From positions 1 through 64,000 of the IMG/VR virus record IMGVR_UViG_3300034374_008984: 64,000 nt of DNA. The stretch is one strand, 5' to 3'. Source of the stretch: a virus. Each line of letters starts with the position of its first letter. Within the stretch, counting starts at the first letter, position 1. The position numbers and the translations under genes were made by a program. Positions 1 to 7,220 of the stretch are shown here, in pieces. The notes beneath the pieces were generated by a model. That model was not told the origin of the DNA. It worked only from the letters and a program-made list of their open reading frames with translations, and searched no databases.

Positions 1-276
1 GTAAAGGTCGGTGGGAATGTCTATGCCTTGAACTCAGTGACAACGGCCCCTAGCGGGAACAATTGGTTCGCTCAGGTGAAAGTCCTTCGAGGAGGTGCGA
101 CAGCAGCAATCGGGGAAGGTTCTCTTGTCGTGGACAACGCGCATGAGGGCATTCAGTTGAATGCGACAGGGCTTACTTGGGCCAATGCCCTTGATGTGGA
201 GGTAACCGGGCAGAACGGTACCGCAACAATCAACGACATCGTTGTGTCCTTCGTGTCCGTTCAACTCCTCCGATAA
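1..276 (+). CDS. Partial tail-type structural protein (C-terminal end)
   Basis: The frame is already open at base 1, so only the last 91 residues of a larger protein are present and its start lies outside the window. The visible part is rich in Val, Thr, Gly and Asn with alternating polar and hydrophobic residues, as in beta-sandwich domains of phage fibres. It is followed six bases later by the next gene and lies in a run of tail-type genes that ends in the lysis cassette. A distal tail or receptor-binding role is inferred. No family can be named from the fragment. Confidence 0.6.
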   Translation, partial: VKVGGNVYALNSVTTAPSGNNWFAQVKVLRGGATAAIGEGSLVVDNAHEGIQLNATGLTWANALDVEVTGQNGTATINDIVVSFVSVQLLR

Positions 277-282
277 CAGACG

Positions 283-885
283 ATGAGACTCACCTCCCTA
301 AATATCGCCAATGTCCGCCTCAATGCAGGATGCTGCCTGTCAGACATGGTGGAGCGCATGTGGGCGTACAAGGAGGAGGGCGACACCGAGAATGAGAAGT
401 GCGTCAGGGAGAAGGCCCTTATACTGAGTGGCCTGATAAAGACCCTGTGCAGGTGGAGGCCAACGATCAAGACCGCAGGAAGGTCAACCCTTGTCGGAGA
501 AATCGAGTCGGGGACATTTCCCATTCCGTACCTTTACGCGGGGACATCGACAGATGGACTTCCAACATCGAACCCTTTCATGGTGCTAAGTGGGGGCAAT
601 CCAGAGGTCGTTACAGCACTGCTTGACGCCACAAACTGCTTCATATCCCCTAACGATGACCTCGTGCAGACAGTGTCCACAAGAAGGCTTGGCCCCGAGA
701 AAATAGAGGTCGTAAGGGATTATGCTGAAGGGGTGGATTTCCTTATCTCTGAGTTCCCTGACGATGTGACATGGGAAATCACGGGAGGGGGTGAGCAGGT
801 GACAAACCTTCCAAACTGCCTAACAGACGCTCAAGTATTGTCCATCATCAAGAAAATTGAGGAACTTTGCCCCTGCGGGTGCTAA
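283..885 (+). CDS. Hypothetical protein, cysteine-rich C-terminus
   Basis: This 200-residue protein matches no family I recognise. It has a paired Cys near residue 17 (NAGCCLSD), a mostly helical first third, and a C-terminal helix ending in CPCGC, which could bind metal or form disulfides. It begins six bases after the upstream tail gene and is read in the same direction, so it probably belongs to the tail or receptor-binding transcription unit. The context supports a minor structural or chaperone-like role; the sequence alone does not. Confidence 0.6.
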   Translation: MRLTSLNIANVRLNAGCCLSDMVERMWAYKEEGDTENEKCVREKALILSGLIKTLCRWRPTIKTAGRSTLVGEIESGTFPIPYLYAGTSTDGLPTSNPFMVLSGGNPEVVTALLDATNCFISPNDDLVQTVSTRRLGPEKIEVVRDYAEGVDFLISEFPDDVTWEITGGGEQVTNLPNCLTDAQVLSIIKKIEELCPCGC

Positions 886-902
886 CACATAAATCCAACG
901 CC

Positions 903-1409
903 ATGAACTTTTTCAGACTGATAGGAAATGCTTTGATCGCCTCTGTCGGAGGTTTTCGCCCGGTACTTCGGGGAATCGCCAACGGGGTACAGGATGATGA
1001 TGCTGCTACGGTGGGGCAGTCGGTGCCTCCCGTCCCATTTGCATTCTCAACACTAATAGAAGTCAATGACGGAGCAATATCGGGTCTTTTCGAGGTTCTT
1101 GATTACGAGATAGATGTACCTTTAAGTGCAATACAAGGTGAGGAGGCAAGCGTTGAAGGGTTCGTGTTTTACTTAGACACCCAAAGAGGCTCTTATTGGG
1201 GAGACATTCAAGTGTCTGTCACTGCATCAGAACTCTTCGCTGTTGACATCAAACTTGAGACTATTGACACTACTGAATGCAACAGCCTTGTGGTTGTTAC
1301 CATAGACGGAGAAACAACTGCCGGCACTTCTCATGCAGTGGAAATAACGGCAACAGGAGGGGACCACTCTATAACAAGGACATTCACGCTGAACATTGAG
1401 GAAGAGTAA
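903..1409 (+). CDS. Hypothetical beta-rich tail-region protein
   Basis: I chose the ATG preceded by AATCCAACGCC, the leader style used across this phage, over an in-frame upstream non-ATG start; this gives 168 residues. The first 25 residues are moderately hydrophobic (FFRLIGNALIASVGGF). The rest alternates charged and beta-branched residues, and the last 50 residues (SLVVVTIDGETTAGTSH onward) look like an Ig-like or BACON-type beta-sandwich repeat. It sits between two tail-region genes. A fibre-associated role is likely, but no named family is assigned. Confidence 0.55.
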   Translation: MNFFRLIGNALIASVGGFRPVLRGIANGVQDDDAATVGQSVPPVPFAFSTLIEVNDGAISGLFEVLDYEIDVPLSAIQGEEASVEGFVFYLDTQRGSYWGDIQVSVTASELFAVDIKLETIDTTECNSLVVVTIDGETTAGTSHAVEITATGGDHSITRTFTLNIEEE

Positions 1410-1430
1410 TAACAAGGCATAAAAAACATC

Positions 1431-1748
1431 ATGGCAGTACTATCATCACAAGAGGTTCAGGTACTTGTCGATCAGACAAAGGCCCTATCAAGCATGTCCG
1501 GCATTAACGGCTCTATGATCTATGGAGTGAGTGTGGCCGCACACACAGGTTCATTCTGCGCGATCTCAATAAGAGAGTCAGGCACCACTTTCACTTCATT
1601 AGTAGCGAAAGGAGCAGGACCCGACCTTGCATTGACAGACTTCTACAAGGATTCCACTACACCTCTTACAGGGGATCTGTTGACCCCTCCGAGAGGTTAT
1701 GCGTTCACATCGTTCCAGCTCAGTGCCGGATCAGTACAGGCCCACTGA
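1431..1748 (+). CDS. Small hypothetical tail-region protein
   Basis: A 105-residue protein starting MAVLSSQEVQVLVDQT. The N-terminal 25 residues look helical and the remainder is rich in Ser, Thr and Gly, with no predicted membrane segment. The A-rich leader (AAGGCATAAAAAACATC) before the ATG is typical of the window. It lies directly before the large fibre gene. Small proteins at this position are often fibre assembly or adaptor proteins, but nothing in the sequence proves this. Confidence 0.55.
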   Translation: MAVLSSQEVQVLVDQTKALSSMSGINGSMIYGVSVAAHTGSFCAISIRESGTTFTSLVAKGAGPDLALTDFYKDSTTPLTGDLLTPPRGYAFTSFQLSAGSVQAH

Positions 1749-1788
1749 TGTTCGTGTTTAACGGGACATACATGTTCAGACCTCAAAA

Positions 1789-3030
1789 ATGAGTAGTTGT
1801 CCTTTCATATTCGGTGCAAGAAGTTCTGGAGCAGGCGGCTCTGTTTCCCTCGCAGTATCGGACATCTCACCTAATGCGGGTGACACAGTTACCTTAACGG
1901 CAACTCCATCAGGTTTTACACCAACAAGCTACCAATTCTTACTATTCAATGGCAGTGTAACGCTTCTTTCTCAACAATCGGGAAACACATACAACTGGAC
2001 GGTTAATGTGCCTGCTGGTAATTACTCTATCTATGTACTTGCCACGGATGGCGCTACGGATGTGTTCGATTCGCAGGATGTTACCGTAAACGCATTGTAT
2101 CTTCTTGGTTTATACCCTACCGACTGCATCACGGATTTTGCACCTTTCAGATTGCTTGGATCCTTTACAGGTAGGATTATGGAGGTGAGGAGGTTGGTTG
2201 GGTCAACTACGACAGCGGTTGAAATAGGATTTGACGGTGACTACGTGACACTGGACAGTCCTGTGTTATCTGTTACCGTTGGCAGCTCATCGGCTACCAC
2301 ATTAGGTTCATTTGTGAACGCATCGGGATACCCTAATCAAGACAGCTTATCGGGAGCTCAGTCGGCATTTGTGGTGCGTGGATATAGGCAACTAAACGGT
2401 GCGCTTGCATGGGAACAAACAGTAGCGGCTAATCAGCCAAGGCTTGTGGATAGCGGAACACTTGACGTTTTGGGTGCGTTCGGATGCCTGAGATTCCTCG
2501 GAAATCAGTGGCAGGATTACGGACTGATAAGTGGTTTAAACAAACCAGCGAACTACTCTATTCTGTCCGTTGCCTCGTTCGATAGCACGGGAGCGATGGG
2601 ACTGTATGGGTCGCGGCCTGCGGGCAGTGGTCAAACACCGTTCAGTTACGGTCATATATGGAAGCAGCCATCGGGTAGTAGTACGATAACAACGCTATAT
2701 GGTGATGGTATAAACCAGCGAATCGCGACAACATTGACAAATCCAATTGTGGTAACGTCTATGCAGCTTTTTGAAGACTACAAGTCATCGGGGGTCTTAG
2801 ATTCTGATCTATACGTTGACGGTAGCGGACCTATACCCTTTTCAGGCACGGGCAGCGCGCTGAATGTTTTTGGTACGGCAACAAGGATGCTGTTCGGAAG
2901 GTTTGGCGATTCATCGGGCAACATTTTAACGGGCCGACAGCTCATGTTCGTGGTCTATGAGGGCAACAAGTCAGCCGACCGATTAGGCATGAAGAATGCG
3001 ATAAACTCAATACTTGGCACGTCATGGTAA
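1789..3030 (+). CDS. Tail fibre/adhesin with Ig-like and lectin-like domains
   Basis: A 413-residue fibre candidate. Residues about 18-102 (AVSDISPNAGDTVTLTATPS onward) have the pattern of a PKD or Ig-like domain. Residues about 105-413 resemble the arabinofuranosidase-B-like or concanavalin-like folds common in Bacteroidota phage fibres: GRIMEVRR near residue 125, then an ANQPRLVDSG-type segment, and a terminal FVVYEGNKSADRLGMKNAI stretch. It probably binds host surface glycan. The N-terminal motif IFGA with a Gly/Ser linker recurs in the 51-residue gene at 3287. No enzymatic residues can be assigned by eye, so binding rather than cleavage is favoured. Confidence 0.65.
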   Translation: MSSCPFIFGARSSGAGGSVSLAVSDISPNAGDTVTLTATPSGFTPTSYQFLLFNGSVTLLSQQSGNTYNWTVNVPAGNYSIYVLATDGATDVFDSQDVTVNALYLLGLYPTDCITDFAPFRLLGSFTGRIMEVRRLVGSTTTAVEIGFDGDYVTLDSPVLSVTVGSSSATTLGSFVNASGYPNQDSLSGAQSAFVVRGYRQLNGALAWEQTVAANQPRLVDSGTLDVLGAFGCLRFLGNQWQDYGLISGLNKPANYSILSVASFDSTGAMGLYGSRPAGSGQTPFSYGHIWKQPSGSSTITTLYGDGINQRIATTLTNPIVVTSMQLFEDYKSSGVLDSDLYVDGSGPIPFSGTGSALNVFGTATRMLFGRFGDSSGNILTGRQLMFVVYEGNKSADRLGMKNAINSILGTSW

Positions 3031-3239
3031 AGCTGGGATACCTATACGACAACGAGGCCGCTGCACTTTCGGCACGTGACCTGTGCGACAATTACTACGG
3101 ATGTCCGAACCATGCAGCCCAGCATTGGGTCAGTGTGCAGCAGTGGGGGGATAAGTGGGCTATTATCTACAACAACACGCTGCCAATTGTTCTTGGCGCA
3201 CCTATTGTTTTACCTGAATTGGAAAATGAACATGAATAA
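3024..3239 (+). CDS. Small hypothetical protein coupled to the tail fibre gene
   Basis: This 71-residue protein starts inside the last codons of the fibre gene (ATGGTAA overlap), so it is translationally coupled to it. It has many aromatic residues (LYDNE, NYYGCPNH, HWVSVQQWGDKWAIIYN) and two Cys, and ends in an acidic tail. Coupling to a fibre gene suggests a fibre chaperone or an accessory surface subunit. I recognise no family. Confidence 0.6.
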   Translation: MVKLGYLYDNEAAALSARDLCDNYYGCPNHAAQHWVSVQQWGDKWAIIYNNTLPIVLGAPIVLPELENEHE

Positions 3240-3286
3240 ACCATGAAAGCAGACCACACCATAATCACCATAATTTACAATCTCTA

Positions 3287-3442
3287 ATGAGTGGTTACAG
3301 GTACATATTCGGGGCAGTTCCAGGAGGAAGCGCTCCATTAGCAGGGCAGGTTGACCTGACCCAATCCCCTGTGTACTACATTGGATACTGTACTTGCAGC
3401 AATAGCCTCAATCAAGCCAGTTCCTTGATGATTGTGAATTGA
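3287..3442 (+). CDS. 51-residue protein sharing the fibre N-terminal motif
   Basis: Starts with a TAATG overlap with the stop of a 14-codon frame. The N-terminus MSGYRYIFGAVPGGS resembles the start of the tail fibre at 1789 (MSSCPFIFGARSSGAGGS), with the IFGA core and Gly-rich linker conserved; the rest is unrelated and ends after 51 residues. It may be a particle-docking peptide whose adhesin domain was lost, or a remnant of a fibre swap. A real product is plausible but unproven. Confidence 0.45.
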   Translation: MSGYRYIFGAVPGGSAPLAGQVDLTQSPVYYIGYCTCSNSLNQASSLMIVN

Positions 3443-3478
3443 TCGCTAAATTTGCCTCAACAATCAACAGCAGGAAAA

Positions 3479-3775
3479 ATGCCGCACTCACTGAATCTTT
3501 TGCAGATAGACCCTTCAACTCTGATAGATTCAGCATCAAAGGTCCAGCCTGGTGATTACAGTGGGTACACCTTTGCTATAGTGATATTGACCTTGATGCT
3601 AGCAGGAAGTCTTCTTGCTGTCAAGAAGCTTTACGAGGAGAACAAGTCACTTCAAACAGCCGCAGTAACAAGAGCCGAGAGTGCGACAAAGGCACTGATA
3701 GAGGCTCTCACAGAGGTAAAGAGGCATTACGAGATCCTCAATGAGACCCTCAAAAGAATAGAGCAAAAACACTGA
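3479..3775 (+). CDS. Holin-like single-TM protein with coiled-coil tail
   Basis: The ATG at this start is preferred over an in-frame TTG 27 bases upstream because AGCAGGAAAA precedes it. The 98-residue product has one membrane segment at about residues 29-50 (FAIVILTLMLAGSLLAVKK) followed by a charged coiled-coil-like tail (KKLYEENKSLQ to the end). Single-TM proteins with a charged cytoplasmic tail upstream of an endolysin are commonly holins or related lysis proteins. The next gene starts after three bases and the endolysin follows. Function is inferred from topology and position. Confidence 0.6.
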   Translation: MPHSLNLLQIDPSTLIDSASKVQPGDYSGYTFAIVILTLMLAGSLLAVKKLYEENKSLQTAAVTRAESATKALIEALTEVKRHYEILNETLKRIEQKH

Positions 3776-3778
3776 AGC

Positions 3779-4006
3779 ATGAAAGCCTCTACAAGAAAAG
3801 CCTTGAATGATTGCTCGGGAATCGATGCCATACATGGATTCACCTGTAAGCTCAAGCAGGACATGAGCGTGCATCTTCCAAATGAAGTTGACAGATCTCA
3901 AGTGGTCGTCATGCAGGTGTCCCGTCAGATGGAACCGGTCAGGTCTTTCATGGACACATTTCAACATCTTCCTTTTATCGGGGCAATCTTGTTCAAGACT
4001 ACATGA
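3779..4006 (+). CDS. Small unknown protein in the lysis cassette
   Basis: A 75-residue protein that begins three bases after the holin-like gene and whose stop overlaps the endolysin start (ATGA). It has two Cys (DCSGIDA and FTCKLK) and a short hydrophobic C-terminus (FIGAILF), too short for a clear membrane helix. Tight packing on both sides supports translation. A spanin or antiholin role is possible, but no signal peptide or lipobox is visible. Confidence 0.5.
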   Translation: MKASTRKALNDCSGIDAIHGFTCKLKQDMSVHLPNEVDRSQVVVMQVSRQMEPVRSFMDTFQHLPFIGAILFKTT

Positions 4007-4485
4007 GCACATACATCAGCACTGCGGAGTTCACCAAGAAGCACGGACACTTTCGCATCTCGGAGTATTGCATCGAGCAGAAACCCCCGACAAAGCGCAT
4101 CGCTGACATCATTCTCTCTAATCACATCACTCCCATGAATGCCGTGAGGGAGGCTGTTGGAGAGCCTGTTCTCGTGTCCAAGCGTTCGGGGTACCGCCCA
4201 AGGAAGTACGAGCAGAGCAAAGGCCGGACAGGAAACTCTCAGCACAACTTCGAGGAGAGCCACCCGAACGGGACAGGTGCAGCAGACTACACATCGGCCA
4301 GCGCAAAAGACCTCATCGAGCCCATGCTCGAGCACACCTGCTACACCCGCGTCTGCTACTACCCGAACAACAACTTCGTTCACGCGGATTTCAAGCCGAC
4401 CCCAAGCGGGAAGCGAGAGCTGTACACCGCGCAAAGCCCCACATCCAAGTGGAAGCTCGATAGGGTTGTGGACATCCAAAAATAA
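4003..4485 (+). CDS. Endolysin, M15 family peptidase
   Basis: This 160-residue protein carries the metal-site pattern of M15/VanY-type peptidases: SGYRP near residue 59, SQH near 79, the Gly-Ala-Ala-Asp metal ligand near 93-96, and VHADF near 126. The likely zinc ligands are the His of SQH, the Asp of AAD and the His of VHADF. It would cut peptide cross-bridges or stem peptides of the cell wall at the end of infection. There is no signal peptide, so release through the holin-like protein two genes upstream fits. It ends the late lysis unit; a new promoter starts about 25 bases downstream. Confidence 0.85.
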   Translation: MSTYISTAEFTKKHGHFRISEYCIEQKPPTKRIADIILSNHITPMNAVREAVGEPVLVSKRSGYRPRKYEQSKGRTGNSQHNFEESHPNGTGAADYTSASAKDLIEPMLEHTCYTRVCYYPNNNFVHADFKPTPSGKRELYTAQSPTSKWKLDRVVDIQK

Positions 4486-4508
4486 TTTTATAGGAAAAAA
4501 GCATTTTA

Positions 4509-4540
4509 CTTGCATAGAGTAAAAAGGTTGCTTAGATTTG
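4509..4540 (+). promoter_or_regulatory. Bacteroidota-type promoter
   Basis: CTTG at 4509-4512 is followed after 20 bases by TAGATTTG at 4533-4540, matching the known Bacteroidota -33/-7 pattern. It lies just after the endolysin stop and about 25 bases before the ATG at 4565, so it should start the 4565-5914 unit. Confidence 0.65.
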
Positions 4541-4564
4541 TCATCTCAAACGAGAGGCAAAAGA

Positions 4565-4912
4565 ATGGCTGTCACACCAAACAAGAACGGTCAACATGTC
4601 AGGATACGGGTGATCTGCATCAACGATTCAGGCCGACCTTCCGACATTCCCAAGTCTAAGTGGCCCGTCAAGGGAAAACACTACACGGTAACATCCCATG
4701 TCGTGATGCACAGTATGGGAGGACGTATCGGTGCGACTCTTGAGGAGATCTCTCTTGATGGGTGTTTTCCCTACAAGTACTACCTCGCGGACAGGTTTGC
4801 GATACCTGCAGATGACATGGAGGCGATTTCCCGTGCCGCAGAGCTTCTCAGAGAGGTTCAAAAGGAGTTGGACAGGTTGAGTATCGAGGAAACCGAACTG
4901 GACCCAGCGTAG
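4565..4912 (+). CDS. Hypothetical protein
   Basis: The ATG after CAAAAGA is chosen because the upstream in-frame TTG lies inside the -7 element of the promoter. The 115-residue product starts MAVTPNKNGQHVRIRVICIN, with a beta-rich first half (VKGKHYTVTSHVV) and a helical acidic end (AAELLREVQKELDRLSIEET). The beta half is like small beta-barrel domains seen in many phage hypothetical proteins. It is the first gene of a four-gene unit after the lysis cassette. Function unknown. Confidence 0.65.
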   Translation: MAVTPNKNGQHVRIRVICINDSGRPSDIPKSKWPVKGKHYTVTSHVVMHSMGGRIGATLEEISLDGCFPYKYYLADRFAIPADDMEAISRAAELLREVQKELDRLSIEETELDPA

Positions 4913-4944
4913 CAGCGTAGGGCTTAAAACGAGGCGACTGAGCA

Positions 4945-5214
4945 ATGTCCAAAGGATACATCCTCTTCAAGAAACCGAAAGTGAACAGGCATGAGCCTTC
5001 CACTGCCATGCCCATCGAGTACTTCCAGTCAAAGGGTCTGATAGCGATAAGCGGGGTTTACTACGAGTTCTACATAGAGAAGAAGTTTGAGGACAGTACG
5101 ACAACGGTGACAGGATTGAAGAGGCCCGAGGACGGGGTTTTTGTAGGGGCATCCACCCCTGAGCACATGAGGGTGATAAGAGCGATAAAGGAAACATTCA
5201 AAGGAGTGATATGA
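4945..5214 (+). CDS. Hypothetical protein
   Basis: An 89-residue protein, MSKGYILFKKPKVNRHEP, ending in a helix (PEHMRVIRAIKETFKGVI). The preceding leader is GCGACTGAGCA with no strong ribosome binding site. Its stop overlaps the next start (ATGA). No motif is recognised. The central segment (GLIAISGVYYEFYIEKKF) is beta-rich. Translation coupling and shared direction place it in the same transcript as its neighbours. Confidence 0.6.
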   Translation: MSKGYILFKKPKVNRHEPSTAMPIEYFQSKGLIAISGVYYEFYIEKKFEDSTTTVTGLKRPEDGVFVGASTPEHMRVIRAIKETFKGVI

Positions 5215-5618
5215 GAAGCGAAGACGAACACATCTTTATTCAGACCCTCAGTAGCAGGAACTACAGGAACCTTGATGGGGGTGGAACAATGATCTCCATC
5301 TCGGAGCACGGGGAGCTTGTACAGGATTGGGACTACCTATACGAGGAGCCAGTCAATCCTGAAGACTTAATGATGGGGTACAAGGAGTCTGACCACTGCG
5401 GACTCTCTGTCATGTACCCCGAGCATGTCTCAGAGATATGCCTCAAGAGGGTGTACATAACGGATGATGTCGGTGTGGACGGTGAGGAGATGTTCCTGTG
5501 GAGGGTGATCATCTACGGCCCGCTCGGAGAGACCTTGTTCAGCTTCGAGTCGAAAACAGAAGCAAAGGAAACCTTGAACTTTATCCTTGATTGGAAACGC
5601 AGATACAGCATGAAATGA
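5211..5618 (+). CDS. Hypothetical protein, acidic
   Basis: A 135-residue acidic protein coupled by ATGA overlap to both neighbours. The sequence alternates short acidic helices and beta strands (HGELVQDWDYLYEEPVNPED, then EMFLWRVIIYGPLGETLFSF), giving a compact alpha/beta look. No catalytic motif is seen. High acidity is common in early phage proteins that bind host enzymes or mimic DNA, but this is only a suggestion. Confidence 0.6.
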   Translation: MRSEDEHIFIQTLSSRNYRNLDGGGTMISISEHGELVQDWDYLYEEPVNPEDLMMGYKESDHCGLSVMYPEHVSEICLKRVYITDDVGVDGEEMFLWRVIIYGPLGETLFSFESKTEAKETLNFILDWKRRYSMK

Positions 5619-5914
5619 GCGACACACCACACAAATGCCCCGTATGCGGAGGCACGGGAAATGTCCCTAGCGGATTCTACCTTGGAGGAAATCCAGCGCT
5701 AAACGCCTTACCTGTTACCTGCCGCAGTTGCTTCGGAACAGGAGTCCTATGGAAACCCGTAACAAAAGTCGACACCAATGCCAAGTTCGGCCCCTCGGAA
5801 AACAACCCTCTTCGTTCGAGCTTTGAAAACATGCATATCCGGTTAGGAAATTCTGTCAGTAACCCTATACGGCATGACGACATCGACCCCGATGGACTTG
5901 ACACAAAACAATGA
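5615..5914 (+). CDS. DnaJ-type zinc-finger protein
   Basis: The start overlaps the upstream stop (ATGA). The 99-residue product has two CxxCxGxG zinc knuckles: CPVCGGTG near residue 8 and CRSCFGTG near residue 34, separated by a Gly/Asn-rich loop, as in the cysteine-rich domain of DnaJ but with two repeats instead of four. The C-terminal half is polar and probably disordered. Such isolated knuckles in phage may bind DNA, RNA or host chaperones. It ends the unit that starts at the 4509 promoter. Confidence 0.65.
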   Translation: MSDTPHKCPVCGGTGNVPSGFYLGGNPALNALPVTCRSCFGTGVLWKPVTKVDTNAKFGPSENNPLRSSFENMHIRLGNSVSNPIRHDDIDPDGLDTKQ

Positions 5915-5989
5915 GCATGACACGCATAGGTAAATATGAACTGATCTCCTATCCGTAGCATCTCTGCGTGGTATGCACGGACAACATCG

Positions 5990-6033
5990 AAGAGGCCGCG
6001 AAGGAATAAAACCCTATCGGGGCCTTCCTCTTT
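5990..6033 (+). terminator. Possible terminator hairpin
   Basis: AAGAGG and, after a loop, CCTTCCTCTTT can form a stem with a small bulge, assisted by internal GAAGG/CCTTC pairing. Only a short T run follows, so termination efficiency is uncertain. It lies about 75 bases after the last gene of the 4565-5914 unit. Confidence 0.4.
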
Positions 6034-6477
6034 AGCCCACAATGCAACAAGCAAGAAAAAAATTTTTCGTGCAGTCTAAATCCAATTTTTAGACGACCCT
6101 AAACCCAAAACACCCCCACCCATAAAACCCACACAAGGAAACCCATTGACAAGAACCAACTACAAGGAAGCCCTAACAGAGAATAACAAAAAGAAAAACC
6201 CCAGAGGAAAAAAGCGCAAAGGAAAACCCTGAAAGGAAAACCTCGATGGGGAATACTCTACGGGGAACTATACCCCCCATCCGCGTTCCCCGTCCTCGCC
6301 CCAAGATGCCCCCCGTCTCGGTTCCCGCTCGGGGGCCCCTACGGTTTCCCGCTCCGGGCCTCGCTGTCTGGCCCACCTTCGCGGGCATCCTTTGCAGGTG
6401 CCCTTTCCTTGCGTCCCTTGCTGTGATACCTGAACGGGATACCTGAAAGGGGTAGCGGTGTTAGTGGTGAATGAAAG
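6034..6477. other. Noncoding left arm: A-rich then C-rich tract
   Basis: No convincing gene is present; open frames here are low-complexity. From left to right it holds a TCTAAA inverted repeat, an A-rich purine tract (about 6120-6240), then a strikingly C-rich tract on this strand (about 6280-6420). The mirror image, G-rich then T-rich, lies on the other side of the gene at 6640. The ten bases CGCCCCAAGA at 6297-6306 recur as the inverted TCTTGGGGCG at 7328-7337. Confidence 0.6.
6074..6103. promoter_or_regulatory. TCTAAA inverted-repeat site, left copy
   Basis: GTCTAAA at 6074-6080 and TTTAGAC at 6088-6094 form a perfect 7-base inverted repeat with a 7-base spacer. The overlapping block ATTTTTAGACGACCCTAAA (6085-6103) recurs inverted at 7514-7532 with 16 of 19 matches. 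It is a probable protein-binding site. Confidence 0.55.
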
Positions 6478-6609
6478 TATATACGCTATATAGAGTATAT
6501 ACGCAAGCAAGGAACAATAACCTGTCTATTGTATATATTCTATATAGTGTATATACGGAACGCATGAGAGTAAAGCTGTTTGAAGTATATATTCTATATA
6601 GAATATATA
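6478..6609. repeat. Three tandem TATATA/CTATATAG palindromic operators
   Basis: Three copies start at 6478, 6532 and 6586, exactly 54 bases apart. Each reads TATATA, two variable bases, CTATATAG, two variable bases, TATATA. The third copy is a perfect 24-base palindrome and overlaps the spacer of the promoter for the 6640 gene. The regular spacing of about five helical turns puts the sites on one face of DNA, as in operators or partition centromeres bound by ribbon-helix-helix proteins. Confidence 0.8.
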
Positions 6610-6613
6610 TTTG
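6579..6613 (+). promoter_or_regulatory. Promoter of the 6640 gene, overlapping operator
   Basis: TTTG at 6579-6582 and TATATTTG at 6606-6613 fit the Bacteroidota promoter pattern with a longer than usual 23-base spacer. The third TATATA palindrome fills the spacer and touches the -7 element, so binding there should block transcription. Autoregulation by the encoded protein is inferred. Confidence 0.5.
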
Positions 6614-6639
6614 CAGCCCTAACTAAAACAGTAGAACAG

Positions 6640-7071
6640 ATGCCGAGGATGTTGATAGACTTGACGGAAAAAGAAGCGCAGGAACTGAAAGAGCTTGCAA
6701 CGTTGCACGGCCACAAGGTGAAACCCTTTGTGGAGTATATCGTCAGGATGCAAATAGGAACACTGCCAGCACCCACGGTTGCGCCCCTTGCCCTGAGCCC
6801 CGCACAGGATACCGAACAAGAAACCCACGAAGAGGAACCGCAACAGGAACAACGCGAAGAACCACGAGCAGGAAGAGCGCCGAGGATGATCAAGCCTTGG
6901 ATCCCAAATAAAAACCTTGCAGCATACACGGAAGAGACAGAGCCGGGCAGCGGTATATTCACGGACGGGAAGTCCTTTGCGGTTCAGGTCGGACCGGTAG
7001 GACGGCAGTCGGCACACTTTTTCCAGTTCATTCACGAAGCCGAGGAATTCAAGGGAAACGAGGCCTCTTAA
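6640..7071 (+). CDS. Ribbon-helix-helix-like DNA-binding protein
   Basis: A 143-residue protein starting MPRMLIDLTEKEAQELKELA. The first 45 residues fit a ribbon-helix-helix fold: a short strand (MLIDL), a helix (TEKEAQELKELATLHG) and a second helix (KPFVEYIVRMQI). A Pro/Glu/Gln-rich linker (about residues 50-85) leads to a C-terminal alpha/beta segment with GIFTDGKSFAVQVG and HFFQFIHEAEEF. The ATG is chosen over an in-frame TTG inside the promoter. Palindromic TATATA sites flank the gene on both sides, so it probably binds them as repressor, partition or replication-control protein. No ParA or ParM partner is seen nearby. Confidence 0.6.
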   Translation: MPRMLIDLTEKEAQELKELATLHGHKVKPFVEYIVRMQIGTLPAPTVAPLALSPAQDTEQETHEEEPQQEQREEPRAGRAPRMIKPWIPNKNLAAYTEETEPGSGIFTDGKSFAVQVGPVGRQSAHFFQFIHEAEEFKGNEAS

Positions 7072-7075
7072 ACCC

Positions 7076-7185
7076 TATATATATGACGTATATACAGCCC
7101 GGAAATAGAGCTGATAGAGGCCATTGAAAACATATATACAACGTATAGCTTTTATCGGTTCACTGTATATATAGAATATATAGGA
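7076..7185. repeat. Right-hand TATATA operator-like sites
   Basis: Three degenerate TATATA dyads lie after the 6640 gene: CTATATATATGACGTATATA near 7076, CATATATACAACGTATAG at 7131 and TGTATATATAGAATATATAG near 7164. They resemble the left array in core content but are less regular. They are likely extra sites for the same protein. Confidence 0.55.
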
Positions 7186-7195
7186 ACACCGCAAC

Positions 7196-7220
7196 AAGGC
7201 CCATAAAACGGGCCTTTTTT
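7196..7220 (+). terminator. Rho-independent terminator
   Basis: AAGGCCC, a 7-base loop, GGGCCTT and an overlapping run of six T form a classic intrinsic terminator. It closes the transcript of the DNA-binding protein gene at 6640. Confidence 0.8.

Noticed and set aside
3243-3287. 14-codon frame before the 51-residue gene
   Set aside because: Too short to support as a product; may serve only to couple translation.
6246-6510. Frames in the C-rich and A-rich left arm
   Set aside because: Products are Pro/Arg or Gly/Glu low-complexity and reflect the skewed base composition.
6478-7185. CRISPR-like array from the TATATA repeats
   Set aside because: Only three regular copies, palindromic, with A/T-rich spacers and no cas genes.
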